Source: Sisyra terminalis
Lineage: Eukaryota; Arthropoda; Insecta; Neuroptera; Sisyridae
DNA: 64,000 bases
Direction: 5' to 3'
NCBI GenBank assembly: GCA_958496175.1
Contig: OY292275.1
Location: forward strand, 3,224,001-3,288,000
Part shown: positions 34,781-45,424 of the stretch, piece by piece
How positions within the stretch are numbered: position 1 is the stretch's first letter
How the letters are laid out: each line of letters starts with the position of its first letter
The notes under the pieces: generated by a model
What the model was told of the DNA's origin: nothing
The model's input: the letters and a program-made list of their open reading frames with translations, nothing else
The model's database searches: none
Translations under genes and position numbers: made by a program

Positions 34781-37414
34781 CTAGCTGATCCCCGCAACTT
34801 CGTCTGCGTAACGTAGGTGTAGATAATATTTTCTTTTTAAATTTGCTATTTGTATATGAAAATTTTTATTTTTCTTATTTCTGTTACGAAAAACATAATC
34901 ATACCTGAAAACACTATTTTGTCAACTTTAAAAAGACACATTTAATCAACTGTTGCCAAGAATAAAATTGTTCTATGTAATAATCAATTAATTTTCAAAA
35001 AATATTTATAAATATCTACAAAGAGTATGGTCTATTCCGTATACCTACGGTAGGTACACCTACCGTGAACCAAATAATCCGTAAATCAATCAGCATCTAT
35101 ACATAAATAAAAAATATCGCCAAGTTCAATAAAATTGGTCTTTTTTAAAAATAAAAAAATCAAAAGTTATCAAAATACTCGCCTAGATTTTTGAATATTA
35201 GTAGGAATCCCATCTCACTGTTTCGATTCCCGAATGAACCTTTTTCCGAAAACTATTACACTATTGCAATGTACAACACAACCGCGAAATTGAAATTTGT
35301 ACAATTGCACGAAACCTAGTTCTTCCATAATCAAGTATAACCATTATGTATCTATAAACTTATTATTAAATATCTGAATTTCAACTATATAATTAAACCA
35401 TATTGGATAGTCAAGAGTTCACCATAAACGATTTGGCGTATGTTGTTTGTTCTGGAAGAGCATTTTAAATTTCTTTTATCATTATGGCTTACCGTAACAA
35501 TGTCGGTATTTTCTTTTAGTTCGCCGAATTTTAAGGGGTACTCGCTCACTAATGTAATTGTTTCAGATTTTCAGGCTTACAATATGTGAAAGCCCAAAAA
35601 CTTAAAGCTCACTTATAAACTTAACTTAACCTTTTACAGATATATTTATCAGTTTAAATTTTTAAGGGTGGATCACTGTCAGAACGTAAAAAAAATGACT
35701 TTTTTAAAACTGCTGCCATTTTTTTTTTTAGAGAAATTAAAAAACGGTCTTCGGCATGTAAAAGTTGAAGTTTTGAACTATTTTTTCTTTTAATTTGTCC
35801 CGATATGTCTCCCCCCCTCTCCCTTTTACAGCGCTTTGGAAAAGGGTCCTCAAAAATGAGGAGCCAAACGAGAGACAAGTTTTCTCGGAAACCGGAAGTC
35901 GGATCATGATTTTCCAAAGAATGTAGGTTTTGGTAATGCGTCTTCTTGGTACTGAATCTTGAAAATCCGAAAAAAGTTGAAAATTCACAAAATGGCGCGA
36001 CTTTGAAAAAAAAGTTAAAAAAAACGACCTTTTTTTGGACCTTTTCCCCTCTCCCACTTTGAGGTGGGGGGGAGGCTTGGCCAATTTCAGAGGTTCAGTA
36101 CCAAGAAGACGTGTTGAACTATAACACTCTCCAGTTTCAAGTCAATCCGTCGGATAGTTTCTGAGAAATCTTGTCTCCTAGTTTTAAAAAGTTTATTTCG
36201 AGAAAAACGCATTTAAAGTTTTTTTAAGATATTTTTTTATGTTATTATCAATTTATTTAATTTTTATCAGTGAAAATACATTAGTCAGCTATTTCAATCC
36301 TTTTAACACGTTATTCTTGAATGTTATACGAAGACATTTATGGAAAAAAAAATCGATTTTTTTTTTTCTAACAGTGATCCACCCTTAAGTAAACCCCAAG
36401 TTTTTGTTTCTAATAATAAACCAAGTTTGTTTTATATTAAGCAGTTAAACGTTTCTCCTTTAACGGACTTTGATTATGAAATTTGAAATTTCGATTGTTT
36501 ATTTGACGTTATGCCGTCCAAACTTTGCTACCGTTTTTCACTCTTTTAGGGGAGAAATTTTCAAAAACCTTTTCTTATTATATATCTGCATCGTATAAGG
36601 AAAACACTTTCCAAATTTCATCGACACAAATATGCATTTATATTGGAAAATACAATGTAAAACAAAAAAAATTATGACCTACTTTATTTTGATTATCATT
36701 ACTAAAATGCAATTGGATTTCGCACATTTGGGCGTTGTACATACAAAATTGTTGGAATTAAGTGGAAAGCATGGAAGTAAAATCGAATATTTTATTAATA
36801 TTCAGTAACAATAATTGGTTTTAAAATTGTTTTAAAAACCGTAGAAAAGCGGTGACCATGCGACATTTTTCCAAGAACTTACATTTTTAAACTTGTGATA
36901 TCTTTCGAATGGAATGTTCAAATTGAATAACTCAAAAAGTTATATAATGGTATTGAAGCAGTCTTAAATATGAAGTCATTTATTTTGATAAGGATTAACC
37001 CCAAAGTATAAATAAAAGAGCTTTTATAACGGTGGCATTTATATATATTTTTAAAATGAAAAAAACACTTATTGTGACATAACTACAATAGTTAGACATA
37101 TGCTGTCGCTCTATTTTTTGTAGATAATGATATGGTCTACAAAATCGTACTACATTATTTTGTTCTATAACCAATAGTTTTCGCAGCCCACGCGATAAAA
37201 GAATGTTTTTTTGGTAATTTTTTCAGACCTTGGGTTACATTATTGGAGTTTTAGTATGGATCCCTAACTTTTTGAAAATTTAATATAGCCTATGTTCACC
37301 GGAAATAGTGTAGCTTCTCAACAGTGAAAGAATTTTTCAAATCGGTTAAGTAGTTTCGGAGCCTATTCAAATCAAACAAACAATCAAATCTTTCCTCTTT
37401 ATAATAATAGAAGA
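34781..37414 (-). mobile_element. Helitron H3 (minus strand), non-autonomous, interrupted
   Basis: The minus-strand 3' end is CTAG at 34781-34784, preceded by the family end (inverse of CTAGCTGATCCCCGCAACTT). The plus-strand base at 34780 is A, so the next minus-strand base is T, as expected. The 5' end lies at about 37411-37414: minus strand TCTATTATTATAAAGAGG, then AAAGATTTGATTGTTTG, which is a typical insect Helitron start. The 3' third matches H2 and H6. The segment 36990-37411 matches 53885-54300. It contains the MITE at 35662-36388. No replicase coding is visible. Confidence 0.75.
35662..36388. mobile_element. MITE with TTAAGGGTGGATCACTGT ends
   Basis: The left end TTAAGGGTGGATCACTGT (35662) and right end ACAGTGATCCACCCTTAA (36388) are exact inverses. 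Inner arms are also inversely related but diverged: CGTCTTCTTGGTACTGAA at 35940-35957 against TTCAGTACCAAGAAGACG at 36094-36111, and GAGACAAGTTTTCTCGGAAA against TTTCTGAGAAATCTTGTCTC. The element is therefore a fold-back. Either TA or TTAA could be the target duplication, so a Tc1/mariner or piggyBac relation is open. Minus-strand open frames of 87 and 115 codons fall inside the arms and are not credible genes. Confidence 0.85.
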
Positions 37415-38640
37415 TTACCAAATTTAAGATTGGTTCTTAGGGAGCTTGGAAAATATTGCTCTTTTCTGGACCTCTGTAATCATCATGGATCCTAAAAATA
37501 GAAATAGATTAAGAAATATTTACACCAATGCAATTTTATACAAACCCCAGACCAATGATTAATCTCATCCCCGTCCAACGTTATCCGTTTGCCATCATTA
37601 TATTTTAGATGCATTTAAGGACGGCAAAATTTCCCATTTACAGCAATGAGAGATAAGCCGTAAATGGCGTCTTGTCGCCAAACGTTACATCAACATTAAA
37701 TTCAACATTGAAATCTAAACGAAACGTGACCCATTACAAAAGCGCTTGCCAACAATGCACCAGTCGCATATTAACTACAACAATGGAACATACATATAGC
37801 CACAAAACAATCGCATCTTTATCAGTTTCTCTACGAAATTAATGCACAAAATTGCACATCAATTGCATTCGTGATAATAACGGGACACGTTTCGTTTAAA
37901 ATTCAATCTATCGACGCGACAACGTCCAATAAAAGTTTGCAATTACAAAAGAAAAAAAAAAGGACGAGAAATCAATATACTCTTCCAGGATAAAACGAAA
38001 GACAAAAAAAGGAACACTGGAAGACTATTACTTTAATGGAATACGTAAGTTTCTCAGAATACGGTAATTGAACTGTCTGAAGTATTTCATTAAATTCCTA
38101 TCGAAAGCTCCAAAAACCTAAAAAAAATAAATTTAAAGTTCATTTCTTCAATTCCATTTTGGATTCCGCGTGCTTACCGGATATTAATAATTTAATGTTT
38201 GCTTTGCATGTGGTGGCAATTTTTTGCCACCGAGACGATTATTGTTTGTGCTGGGGGGAGGGGGACACGGAAGAAGGGCAAAGCATCGTTGATGTATTGT
38301 TGTCCATTAGAGTGAATTGCTGTCGATTGTTGTTGACGTTTTATCGAAATGGAAATCTGGTGATTTGAAAAAGACATCAAAATTAAACAGAGAAATGTAT
38401 GTTGTTTGAACGATTGTTTGCATGACTTTTGGTCATATTTATTTGGGAAACAAATCAAAATTTTCAATTAAAATAATGATCATTTGATATTGGGTTTTGC
38501 GATTATTATCTTGGGACTTTAAATGGTAATTTACCGGAACAATTTAATTGAAAATATGATTCTTTATGTATCAAAGATTCTTTCACAGAAAAGATTCAGG
38601 TAAAGATATAAACTTGAAATTTCAAATTGGAGATAGGCTT
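37415..38640. other. TE-poor segment, no gene recognised
   Basis: Positions about 37560-38370 are less AT-rich and unlike any other part of the window. The open frames here (91 and 69 codons on opposite strands, overlapping) have no signature. Candidate conserved non-coding DNA. Confidence 0.4.
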
Positions 38641-38870
38641 TTTATAAGAATTGGTGCCACCCAATGGACTATATATTCTTCCTCTGGTTCTATAGCTTAT
38701 TAAGAGCTTTGGCCTGGACTTCAAAATTTCGCCATGTTTCCCGATCTATGCTTTCGTTTTCCAGTTTGGCATTTTCATTTTTCGTATGTCAACTTCGACC
38801 TCTTCTTTCCATCTTTTACATGGTCGTTCCTGCACCCATTTGTCCGTCATGCTGGCATTTATCGATTTAA
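38640..38870 (-). pseudogene. C-terminal tail of a non-LTR retrotransposon polyprotein
   Basis: Minus-strand translation gives ERPCKRWKEEVEVDIRKMKM, then PNWKTKA followed by a stop. After a one-base shift it gives IDRETWRNFEVQAKALNKL and a stop. The pattern GRP..RW.DD...D.......W...A.DR..WR.....A is the usual last block of RTE/CR1/Jockey-type polyproteins. About 70 residues remain, with at least one frameshift and one stop. No RT motif is nearby, so it is an isolated 3' fragment. Confidence 0.65.
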
Positions 38871-39278
38871 AAGCATGGTTTTACGCCCTAAAATCGCCTT
38901 TTATAGATCCAAAGTTCTTAAATATTTCTAACAATTTTACCATCAAATATGCGGAATTAATTGGCATCGGTTGATTGAGATATTCCAGGTTTACCAGCCG
39001 TAAATTGTTAGAGGTCTTATAAGTGTTATAAGTGCTTAGTTTTGTTTATCTCCTGAGTAGTGGCGATTTTGAAAGTTTAAAGTTCGTATAGTACATCCTG
39101 CTACTAGTCATAATCGTTGATTTTCACTTTTAAATGCGTTGCAGCTCTTTAACTCGGTACCTAAGTCGATAAAGTTTTCAATGGTTCTAAATGTAATGTT
39201 ACCAATAATAATATAATTAGCTTGTCGCTCAATTTCTTGCCAGAATTGACTTTTTGGTCCACTTTTTGAACCTCAGCA

Positions 39279-39497
39279 GTGGCGTCACTAGGGTTGGTAT
39301 GATCCAGTGCGGTAACTCATGGTGTCAACCCCCTCACGACACCCTATTCGAAGAAGTTTGTAAAAGAATTCGTTTGTGACAAAATAATTTAGCGGTAATT
39401 AATTAATTACGAAAAATTAATCATTCAATCATTGATATAGTAAAATGTTTAAAAAATAGGGTTTTTCTTTCACAAACCTCTTCGAACAAAATACTTT
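39279..39497 (+). mobile_element. hAT 5' end fragment
   Basis: It begins CAGTGGCGTCACTAGGGTTG, followed by TATGATCCAGTGCGGTAACT and ATGGTGTCAACCCCC. This is a familiar insect hAT terminus. A subterminal inverted pair, TTCGAAGAAGTTTGT and ACAAACCTCTTCGAA, lies about 105 bp apart. No matching right terminus was seen downstream, so only the left end survives, joined to copy B of the long-inverted-repeat element. Confidence 0.7.
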
Positions 39498-41582
39498 ATA
39501 GATTTTTTTTTTCAAATTTTCCGCGCCTGTTTTAATTACCTCGTATCTATAACCCACTTGTTTATAACTTAATGAGTGTATTTTCGTCTTTCTCTATTCT
39601 TACTGTTAGAAAATTTTCCATCATTCTTTTTATATAAAACTGCTCCTACATTCATTAACTTTTAATCAACAAAATTGCTGAAGTTAGCACTTATGTCATT
39701 AGTTACTGATGTCTGTATTGTTTATTATTTTACTTTGACATTTCATTATATTTCATTAGTTATATTCATTCTTTTTGATATTTCGAGCTAATGAAATCGA
39801 AAAATCAACGCGATCGACTAAATTGCGTTTTTAGTACAGAAAATTTTTAGCTCCAAAACTTGACCAGTTTGACCAGTTGCTTGCTCATTGATTTGCGAGT
39901 AACTTCATACTGTAGTATGGAAGGCGTCATTTAAAGGAATGTAATTTCAAAACGGATTTCAGGATTCTATGCTTTTCTAGTATAACTAGTTAGTCAGATG
40001 AGGAGGAGCTTTCTTAAAAATGACGCTTTTAAAACGGGTTGGAATTTAAAACGGATATTTAAATTTTAAAAAGCTTTTAAAACGGGTTGGTAGGAATGCA
40101 TGGGGGAAATTTTGTTCAAGTTGGTATGTTTTTATTTTCATCACGTGTTGACATCCACCGCCATATTTAAAATATTCAGAAATAAACATTCAACGTGGAA
40201 ATAAAAATTAACTGGAAATATTAAAAGGAATGGATATAATTCATGGTATTGTACTCAAAAATAAAATAAAGGCCCAGGTAAAATAATAAACAATACAGGT
40301 ATACTGAAATTGATGCAATTACTTCATAGTTTACTATTTTTGCGAATAACCTCAAAATTTTTGCAGACAATTCCATAGAAGTTCTGGTCTGATAATTTTT
40401 TTTCCTTATAATTGATGAGTTTTTATGGCGAAGCGAAATCCACCAGTGAAAAATTGTCAAGCCATTTATGTTATGCTAGCAATTGGAGAAAATTTTTATG
40501 AAACCTTTTTTTATTTTTAGATTTCATAGATTTTTAAGTTTCAATACGTGTTAATAAATATTTTAAGTTATAGTTGATGAACTATACTATAAAGCTTAGT
40601 AAATCTTAGTACAATTATTCAAATTGTTGAAAGAAAGTATACCAGTACTCTTTTTTACCAAAAATTAACCAAAATAGGTTAAAATTAACGTATTAATGAA
40701 TTTAATATTGATCATATGTACAAAGTTTAAATATGTAAAGCATAATTGGGAAGAAAGAAGACAATATTTTATAAAAGCATTGGTACAAGTAGCTTTTGTA
40801 CATACTACTAACTCAATATCTCATTTTATATTCTGTTTTTAATTCAATTCGCGAATAAATCAGCCGTTATTAATATGTATCAACAAAAGATCAATTATTA
40901 ACCAAAACTGAATTATTAACAAATTTACGAATGGAAAAAGTTCGCGAATTTTTGAAAAAACGAAGTAGAGAGTGAGATGTTACCAGAAAGTACCTTGTAG
41001 AAAAGGTACTTGTACCAAATCATGAATTTTTTACTTAAAGAAAAATTATGTATTTATAATATATGTTCTAAAACACAAATATTATTTACTATATAACGTA
41101 TTTAACTAAAACCATCTTCGTTTCTTATTATATATTTTTAAATTTACTGGCCTCCACCTCTACTACCACATCTTTGGGGCAATTCTTCAGTTGAATATAT
41201 TACTTTGTACATTGACGGGAAATTATGTTTTATCTAAAGAAAATTGCTTTGGAAATTTCTGAAAAAATGATAAAGTTATTAGTAATAATAAGAAAAACAC
41301 GAAGTAATTATTTCAGTATTCCGATTACCAGTATTGTTTAATAGTTTATTTTGGCATTTTATTTTATTTTTAGGCATAAAATCATGAATTATATCCATCC
41401 CTTTTAATCCTTCCAATAAATGTTTATTTCTTTCAATTTCAAATATGATAGATGTCAAAACGTGGTGAAAAAAACGATATTTCACAAATAAGTATATAAG
41501 GCACAAAAATGTACCAACTTGAACAAAATTTCCCCCATGCATTCCTATCAACCCATTTCTAGTAGTTGTCTATTTTATACTT
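39498..41582. mobile_element. Long-inverted-repeat element, copy B
   Basis: This is the second copy of the repeat at 14769-17455. The left arm (about 40084-40330) and right arm (about 41310-41554) are inverse relatives with the shared order GGTTGRTAGGAATGCATGGG, TTTTGTTCAAGTTGGTA, TTTGACATC/TTGACATC, AATGGATATAATTCATG and AAAAATAAAATAAA. Arm identity looks like about 75%. The minus strand of the right arm contains an open, rather protein-like frame of 90 codons (41279-41551) with HDFMPKNKIKCQNKLL near the C-terminus. I do not recognise it, and the same phrase is partly kept in the other arm. About 385 bp (39697-40083) is present here but not in copy A. Confidence 0.75.
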
Positions 41583-42209
41583 GGACCTTGGCTTTAGTTA
41601 ATTTCAAAGAACTCCTTTCAAAAACACTAAGAAATGAATCTTATTCTCCGCTTTTTTTTCATAGAAGATTAAACAAAGATTAGTCAGGAAAAGATTAATT
41701 TTTTGGACAATCATCTGGAAACTTTTTTTTACTGTTTTCGAGGAAAAATATAAACAATTACGTCAATTGATATTTACCGCTTTCGACAATCGGAAAAGAT
41801 GAATATTTTCAAATTAAACCGTAATAGTCTCCGTATCGTACGAGTTTAAGTTAAATATTTTGATTTGTTTTCTTTTAGATATTTTCCGATGAATTTTATA
41901 CACTTAGTAGCGGAACAAACATAAATTTCCGCGACATGAATAAATAAACGGTACTAACATATATAGTATACAGTCTTTTATCTTTGCAGTAATTACATTT
42001 AAATATTCGAATATTCATAGAATTCGAATGCGCCGCATCGACAAATTAAATTTTCCAATCCTGAAACTCTGAAATTCAATGGCTTGTACAACAATAACTT
42101 ATGCAAAGATTAAAACAAGAAGAAGAAAAAAAACGGGTTACTATTCTGAAAGTTTTTTTTCCACCGGAACCGATATGGTGTTTCGAAATGGAAATGCAAT
42201 AGTGGCATC
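41583..42209. other. Short segment between elements, nothing assigned
   Basis: No gene, RNA or repeat that I can support. The last 11 bases (42199-42209) are nearly repeated after the hAT element at 45414-45424. Confidence 0.5.
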
Positions 42210-42502
42210 CAGTGGCGTAGCTAGGTAACCAAGGGCCCTGCGGAAAATTAAAAAACGGGGCCCCACTGCTATGTAAACTGATTAGGTTTTATCAAATAAA
42301 AATATGAAATATACAAACACTTTAAAAATGCTATGCTGCTTAAGCTCTTTTTTGTGCACTGTGGGGAGAACATAAATTATAATTGAAGCATTGGGGATAA
42401 CAAGGGCGTTCGGTACCCAAAGCCCGTTTTGATGTTATTACATCAAAACATGCATAAAGCCATCTAGTTTTGTATTACAAAAACTTGTTCCAGGTGACCT
42501 GA

Positions 42503-43520
42503 GGATCATTAATTTCGAAGGTGGCGCTACACCCTTGTGCATATATAACAAAAGTGCGTTTAAATTCGAACTTAAAAAAACTTTTGGAGTCAGTTCCGAA
42601 TAATCCTGACACAGAAACATTTGTATTGGAGTTTGATTATGCCCATAATTTGCCGATACCAAAACTTAACATAACTTCACAATTTTATAAAAGATTACTA
42701 TGGCTTTTCAACTTCAACATTCACTGTCACAATGATGGATCAAGTTCCTTTTATTGTTTTCTGGAAATTGATTCCAAAAAGAGACCCAACACTGTCTGTT
42801 CTTTGTTCATTTTGTTTAAGGATAAGTTACAAAATTTACCTAATATTAAGAAGATAGTACTTTTTTCTGATGCTTGTGGAGGCCAAAATAAAAATATAAC
42901 AGTGGTAATGTTCTCCACATGGCTGGCCAAAAGCTCAAACATGTCAATTGAACATATATTTCCAGTAAGAGGCCACTCTTATAACCAATGTGACAGAAAT
43001 TTCGGAAGGTATGGCATATTGCAAAAATCTTTGGAAACTGTTGAGTCAGCTGAACAATACTTGAAAGTGATATCATCAGCAAGAAACAATCCTAGCCCCG
43101 TTCAATGCATTGATGGCTAGCTACCTTGAAGATTGGAATAAAGGTTTACAGGTCTTCTTGTCTAAGACACCCACAGCCACTGGAAAAAACAAAGCTCGGT
43201 TTGCTATACAACGATATGTTAAACTAGACTTTAGTCCTGAAGGAGTGATAATGAACTCAAGATTGTATGCATCCCCGGATCTTAATTTTACATTTAAGAA
43301 GAATGTTTTGCCAGTAAGCAAACATGATTTCAATTTGCAGCAGGTAGAAAAACCTGAAGTAAAAGACGCAAAGATTAGGGACGTTTTATCCTTGACACCT
43401 TTCATGAAACCTGAAAATGCTGAGTGGTTGAAACAGATCCTGACCTTCCAAGTAGGCCTGAAAGATCAGGCTGGACCGTCCAGGAGGCCGGTTGCAGCTG
43501 ATTCGGAAGATTCCCTTTAA
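42503..43520 (+). pseudogene. DUF7869-like protein, candidate transposase, frameshifted (copy 1)
   Basis: Frame 1 is open from about 42503, with the first ATG at 42521, and ends at a TAG at 43118-43120. It contains LEFDYAHNLPIPKL near residue 37, WLFNFNIHCHNDGSSSFY, VLFSDACGGQNKNI near residue 115, and HIFPVRGHSYNQCDRNFG near residue 147. These are hallmark blocks of the large arthropod family annotated as DUF7869 (FDLQK.LP.P, SDAC.GQNKN, GHSY..CD). Frame 2 continues from NALMASYLEDW (about 43106) to RRPVAADSEDSL at 43520. Dropping one base in the CCCCGTTC stretch near 43096 joins the two into the usual ...NPSPFNALM... run. The conserved D residues (FD, SDAC, CDRN) could form an acidic triad of an RNase H-like fold; this is inference. 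The product is shorter than family members I recall, lacking the N-terminal half, and no room for it exists before the left terminus. Confidence 0.75.
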
Positions 43521-43833
43521 TCTAGTGAATATTTTGATGAATTAAAAACACGAAAACCAAAAAAAAGTGATTACGAAAGTTGAATATTTGAACGGTGATT
43601 GTTATAAATACACATGTTTAACTTACATTTTAATTAAAAGTAACTTTATAAGTATTCAAATTGTTAGTTATTTTCCTTAAAAATCAATAGTAAAATTAAC
43701 GTTCTATCTGTTTTACCAGTTGGGTGCAACAAGGGCGGATAGTACAAGTAAAAAAACTAATAATTTTACGATATTTCTGATTGCTTTAAAATAGTTGTAA
43801 TACCTTAATTCTTTTACTAAATCATTGGCCAAA

Positions 43834-44844
43834 TCTATACTAATATATAAAATTCTAACGTCTGTCTGTACATTTCGATTTTGAACCCAATTTTAGAGTA
43901 AATATTTGTTTCAAGAGGCCCTTACTCCAAATTTAACATTTTTTAAAAAATTTTCTGTCTGTGTGTCCCGATTTAACTAAAGAACGGAACAACCAAATTT
44001 AATGAAATTTGGTATTAAGATACAACCCAATTTCCCACAGACTATAGGCTACTTTTTATTCCAAAAAAATAATAAGGAATGGTATTCCCTAGGGATGAAA
44101 CAAAATTTTTTACTTTAGACAAGCGAGTTATATATCATTGAAAAGGTAATTAAAAGTTAGAAAATAATCTGTTCAAATATTTTAGTAGAACTGATAAAGA
44201 GCACAGTAAATTTAATATAAATTTAAAAAAATTGTCTCTTTGAAACATAAACCTTTATATATACAAAACACATAATTGATGTTAATAGCGTAATGGCTTT
44301 TTTTTTGCAAATTTCTACCCTAAAAGAGTAAAAGAGGTCACTAAGTTTGTATGAGAAAATGTACAGTTAATCAACAATCGAAATTTTGAATTTAATAAGT
44401 GTTAAAAATAAATAAATAATAAATTAATAATAAGTGTCTGTTTTTGTTATATCATTTTAATAACAACATTTTAAATAACTTCATTTCACTTAATTAGTAT
44501 GAAAGTTTAAGAAGTAGGAACTTACACCAAATACCAAAGAGGCGGTTTTTAATTTTTGTTTGTTTTTCAACAATCAAACTTTTATAAAATCTAATTTTTA
44601 TCAACCAATGATTGTGACCTGGAGCAATTATTTAACATTAAGGGAGCAATTTTTTGGCATATATTTCATTATCAATCAAAAAATAAAATCTTCCAAACCA
44701 ACTTTTCTTCGGTATTTAGAAAAATTTGAAAATCAATTATTGTTATTGAAAATAAATAAAATATTCGAATTTCCTTCCACGCTTTCTATCTATTTCCAAC
44801 ATATCTATTTACGTTACGCAGACAAAGTCGCGGGGATCAGCTAG
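43834..44844 (+). mobile_element. Helitron H4 (plus strand), non-autonomous, with known empty site
   Basis: It starts TCTATACTAATATATAAAAT and ends AAGTCGCGGGGATCAGCTAG. The host sequence across the insertion is GGCCAAA before and TAAATAATAAAG after. The second copy of the host element reads GGCCAAATAAATAATAAAG without interruption (junction at 55439/55440), so exactly 1,011 bp were inserted between A and T with no target duplication. That is the defining behaviour of Helitrons. A small subterminal hairpin (GC-GAC, AAA, GTCGC) precedes the CTAG. The 5' half matches the 5' part of H2 in inverse orientation. No protein is encoded; the 94-codon frame at 44560 has no signature. Confidence 0.93.
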
Positions 44845-45142
44845 TAAATAATAAAGTTAATATAAGTCAAATTATGAGTATTAAAATAATATCAGACATT
44901 AAAACTTTCATTATCATTTTTCTCGAAACTCTATTTTACATCATACGCCCTTGTTGTACCCAATGCTTCAATTAATACTTGGTGTTGGTTTGGTTAATAA
45001 AACGAAATAGATAAGATTCAAGAGATTATTATATAAAGGTTGGGCCTACCAACTGGCTAAATAAAAATTATATTTACAACTTTTTTCCTAGCTTTAGTTT
45101 TCGCAAAAGTATCAATGACTTCGGAGTCGAGTTTGGCCCATA

Positions 45143-45379
45143 TTATTTCTTAAATAATTTTTCTATTATTTTTAATTTGCTGAATGACTTTTCAGCTGCT
45201 GCAGAAGTGATAGGAATTGTAAAGTATAATAACATCGCTGTAAATACTTCCGTTAGGTTGCATTCTAGCACTCCATATTTGCTCATTATTTCCTTACATA
45301 ATTGGTGGACTTCCAACTGGATTTCCAAAAGTTCAGTTCGATCGAGATTTCTGGTAAGGATTCGAGGGCCTCGGGGCAC
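45143..45379 (-). pseudogene. hAT transposase C-terminal fragment
   Basis: A minus-strand frame of 78 residues begins MPRGPRILTRNLDRTELLE, close to the element's right end, and runs through QLCKEIMSKYGVLECNLTEV to LLYFTIPITSAAAEKSFSKL. The last block is the C-terminal dimerisation segment of hAT transposases (YFTIP.T.A.AE.SFSKLK). It stops soon after the block, short of the usual further 40 or so residues, and everything upstream of it is missing. The sister fragment at 17456-17669 differs at about a dozen residues (for example SGAAKRSFSKL). Not functional. Confidence 0.8.
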
Positions 45380-45424
45380 TGCCCCGCCTAGCCTCTAGGT
45401 AGCTACGCCACTGATACTGGCATC

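Larger units (their letters stand above)
42381..44973 (+). mobile_element. Putative DNA transposon encoding a DUF7869-type protein, copy 1
   Basis: The left end AATTGAAGCATTGGGGATAA (42381), followed by CAAGGGCGTT, is matched in inverse at the right by ACGCCCTTGTTGTACC then CAATGCTTCAATT, ending at 44973. The core TGGGTRCAACAAGGGCG also occurs internally at 43720-43737, just after the gene, as an internal repeat. A second copy of the unit at 54306-55546 ends with the same right terminus. The unit encloses a single gene with a DUF7869-like domain and a Helitron insertion; without the Helitron it is about 1,580 bp. I could not fix the target duplication. The superfamily is unknown, and assigning mobility to the DUF7869 protein is inference. 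Confidence 0.65.
42210..45413. mobile_element. hAT element (CAGTGGCGTAGCTAGG ends), outer layer of a triple nest
   Basis: The left terminus CAGTGGCGTAGCTAGGTA at 42210 is matched by TAGGTAGCTACGCCACTG at 45396-45413. Just inside are CCAAGGGCCCTGCGG on the left and GGGCCTCGGGGCACTGCCCC on the right, typical of this hAT type. Host flanks carry an 11-base near-duplication (ATAGTGGCATC at 42199-42209, ATACTGGCATC at 45414-45424, one mismatch). This is longer than the usual 8 bp, and part may be chance microhomology. Only the transposase C-terminal piece remains. About 2.6 kb of its interior is the DUF7869-encoding element plus a Helitron, leaving about 610 bp of hAT sequence. Confidence 0.85.

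Noticed and set aside
35737..36084. 115-codon minus-strand frame
   Set aside because: It lies inside the fold-back arms of the MITE at 35662-36388 and is composed mainly of low-complexity K/S-rich sequence.
42751..42942. Minus-strand 63-codon frame, also present at 54365-54553
   Set aside because: It is the antisense shadow of the DUF7869 reading frame.
42199..45424. Standard 8-bp hAT target duplication
   Set aside because: The bases immediately next to both ends do not match in the 8-bp register. Only an 11-bp near-repeat with one mismatch is visible, so the duplication is reported as uncertain.
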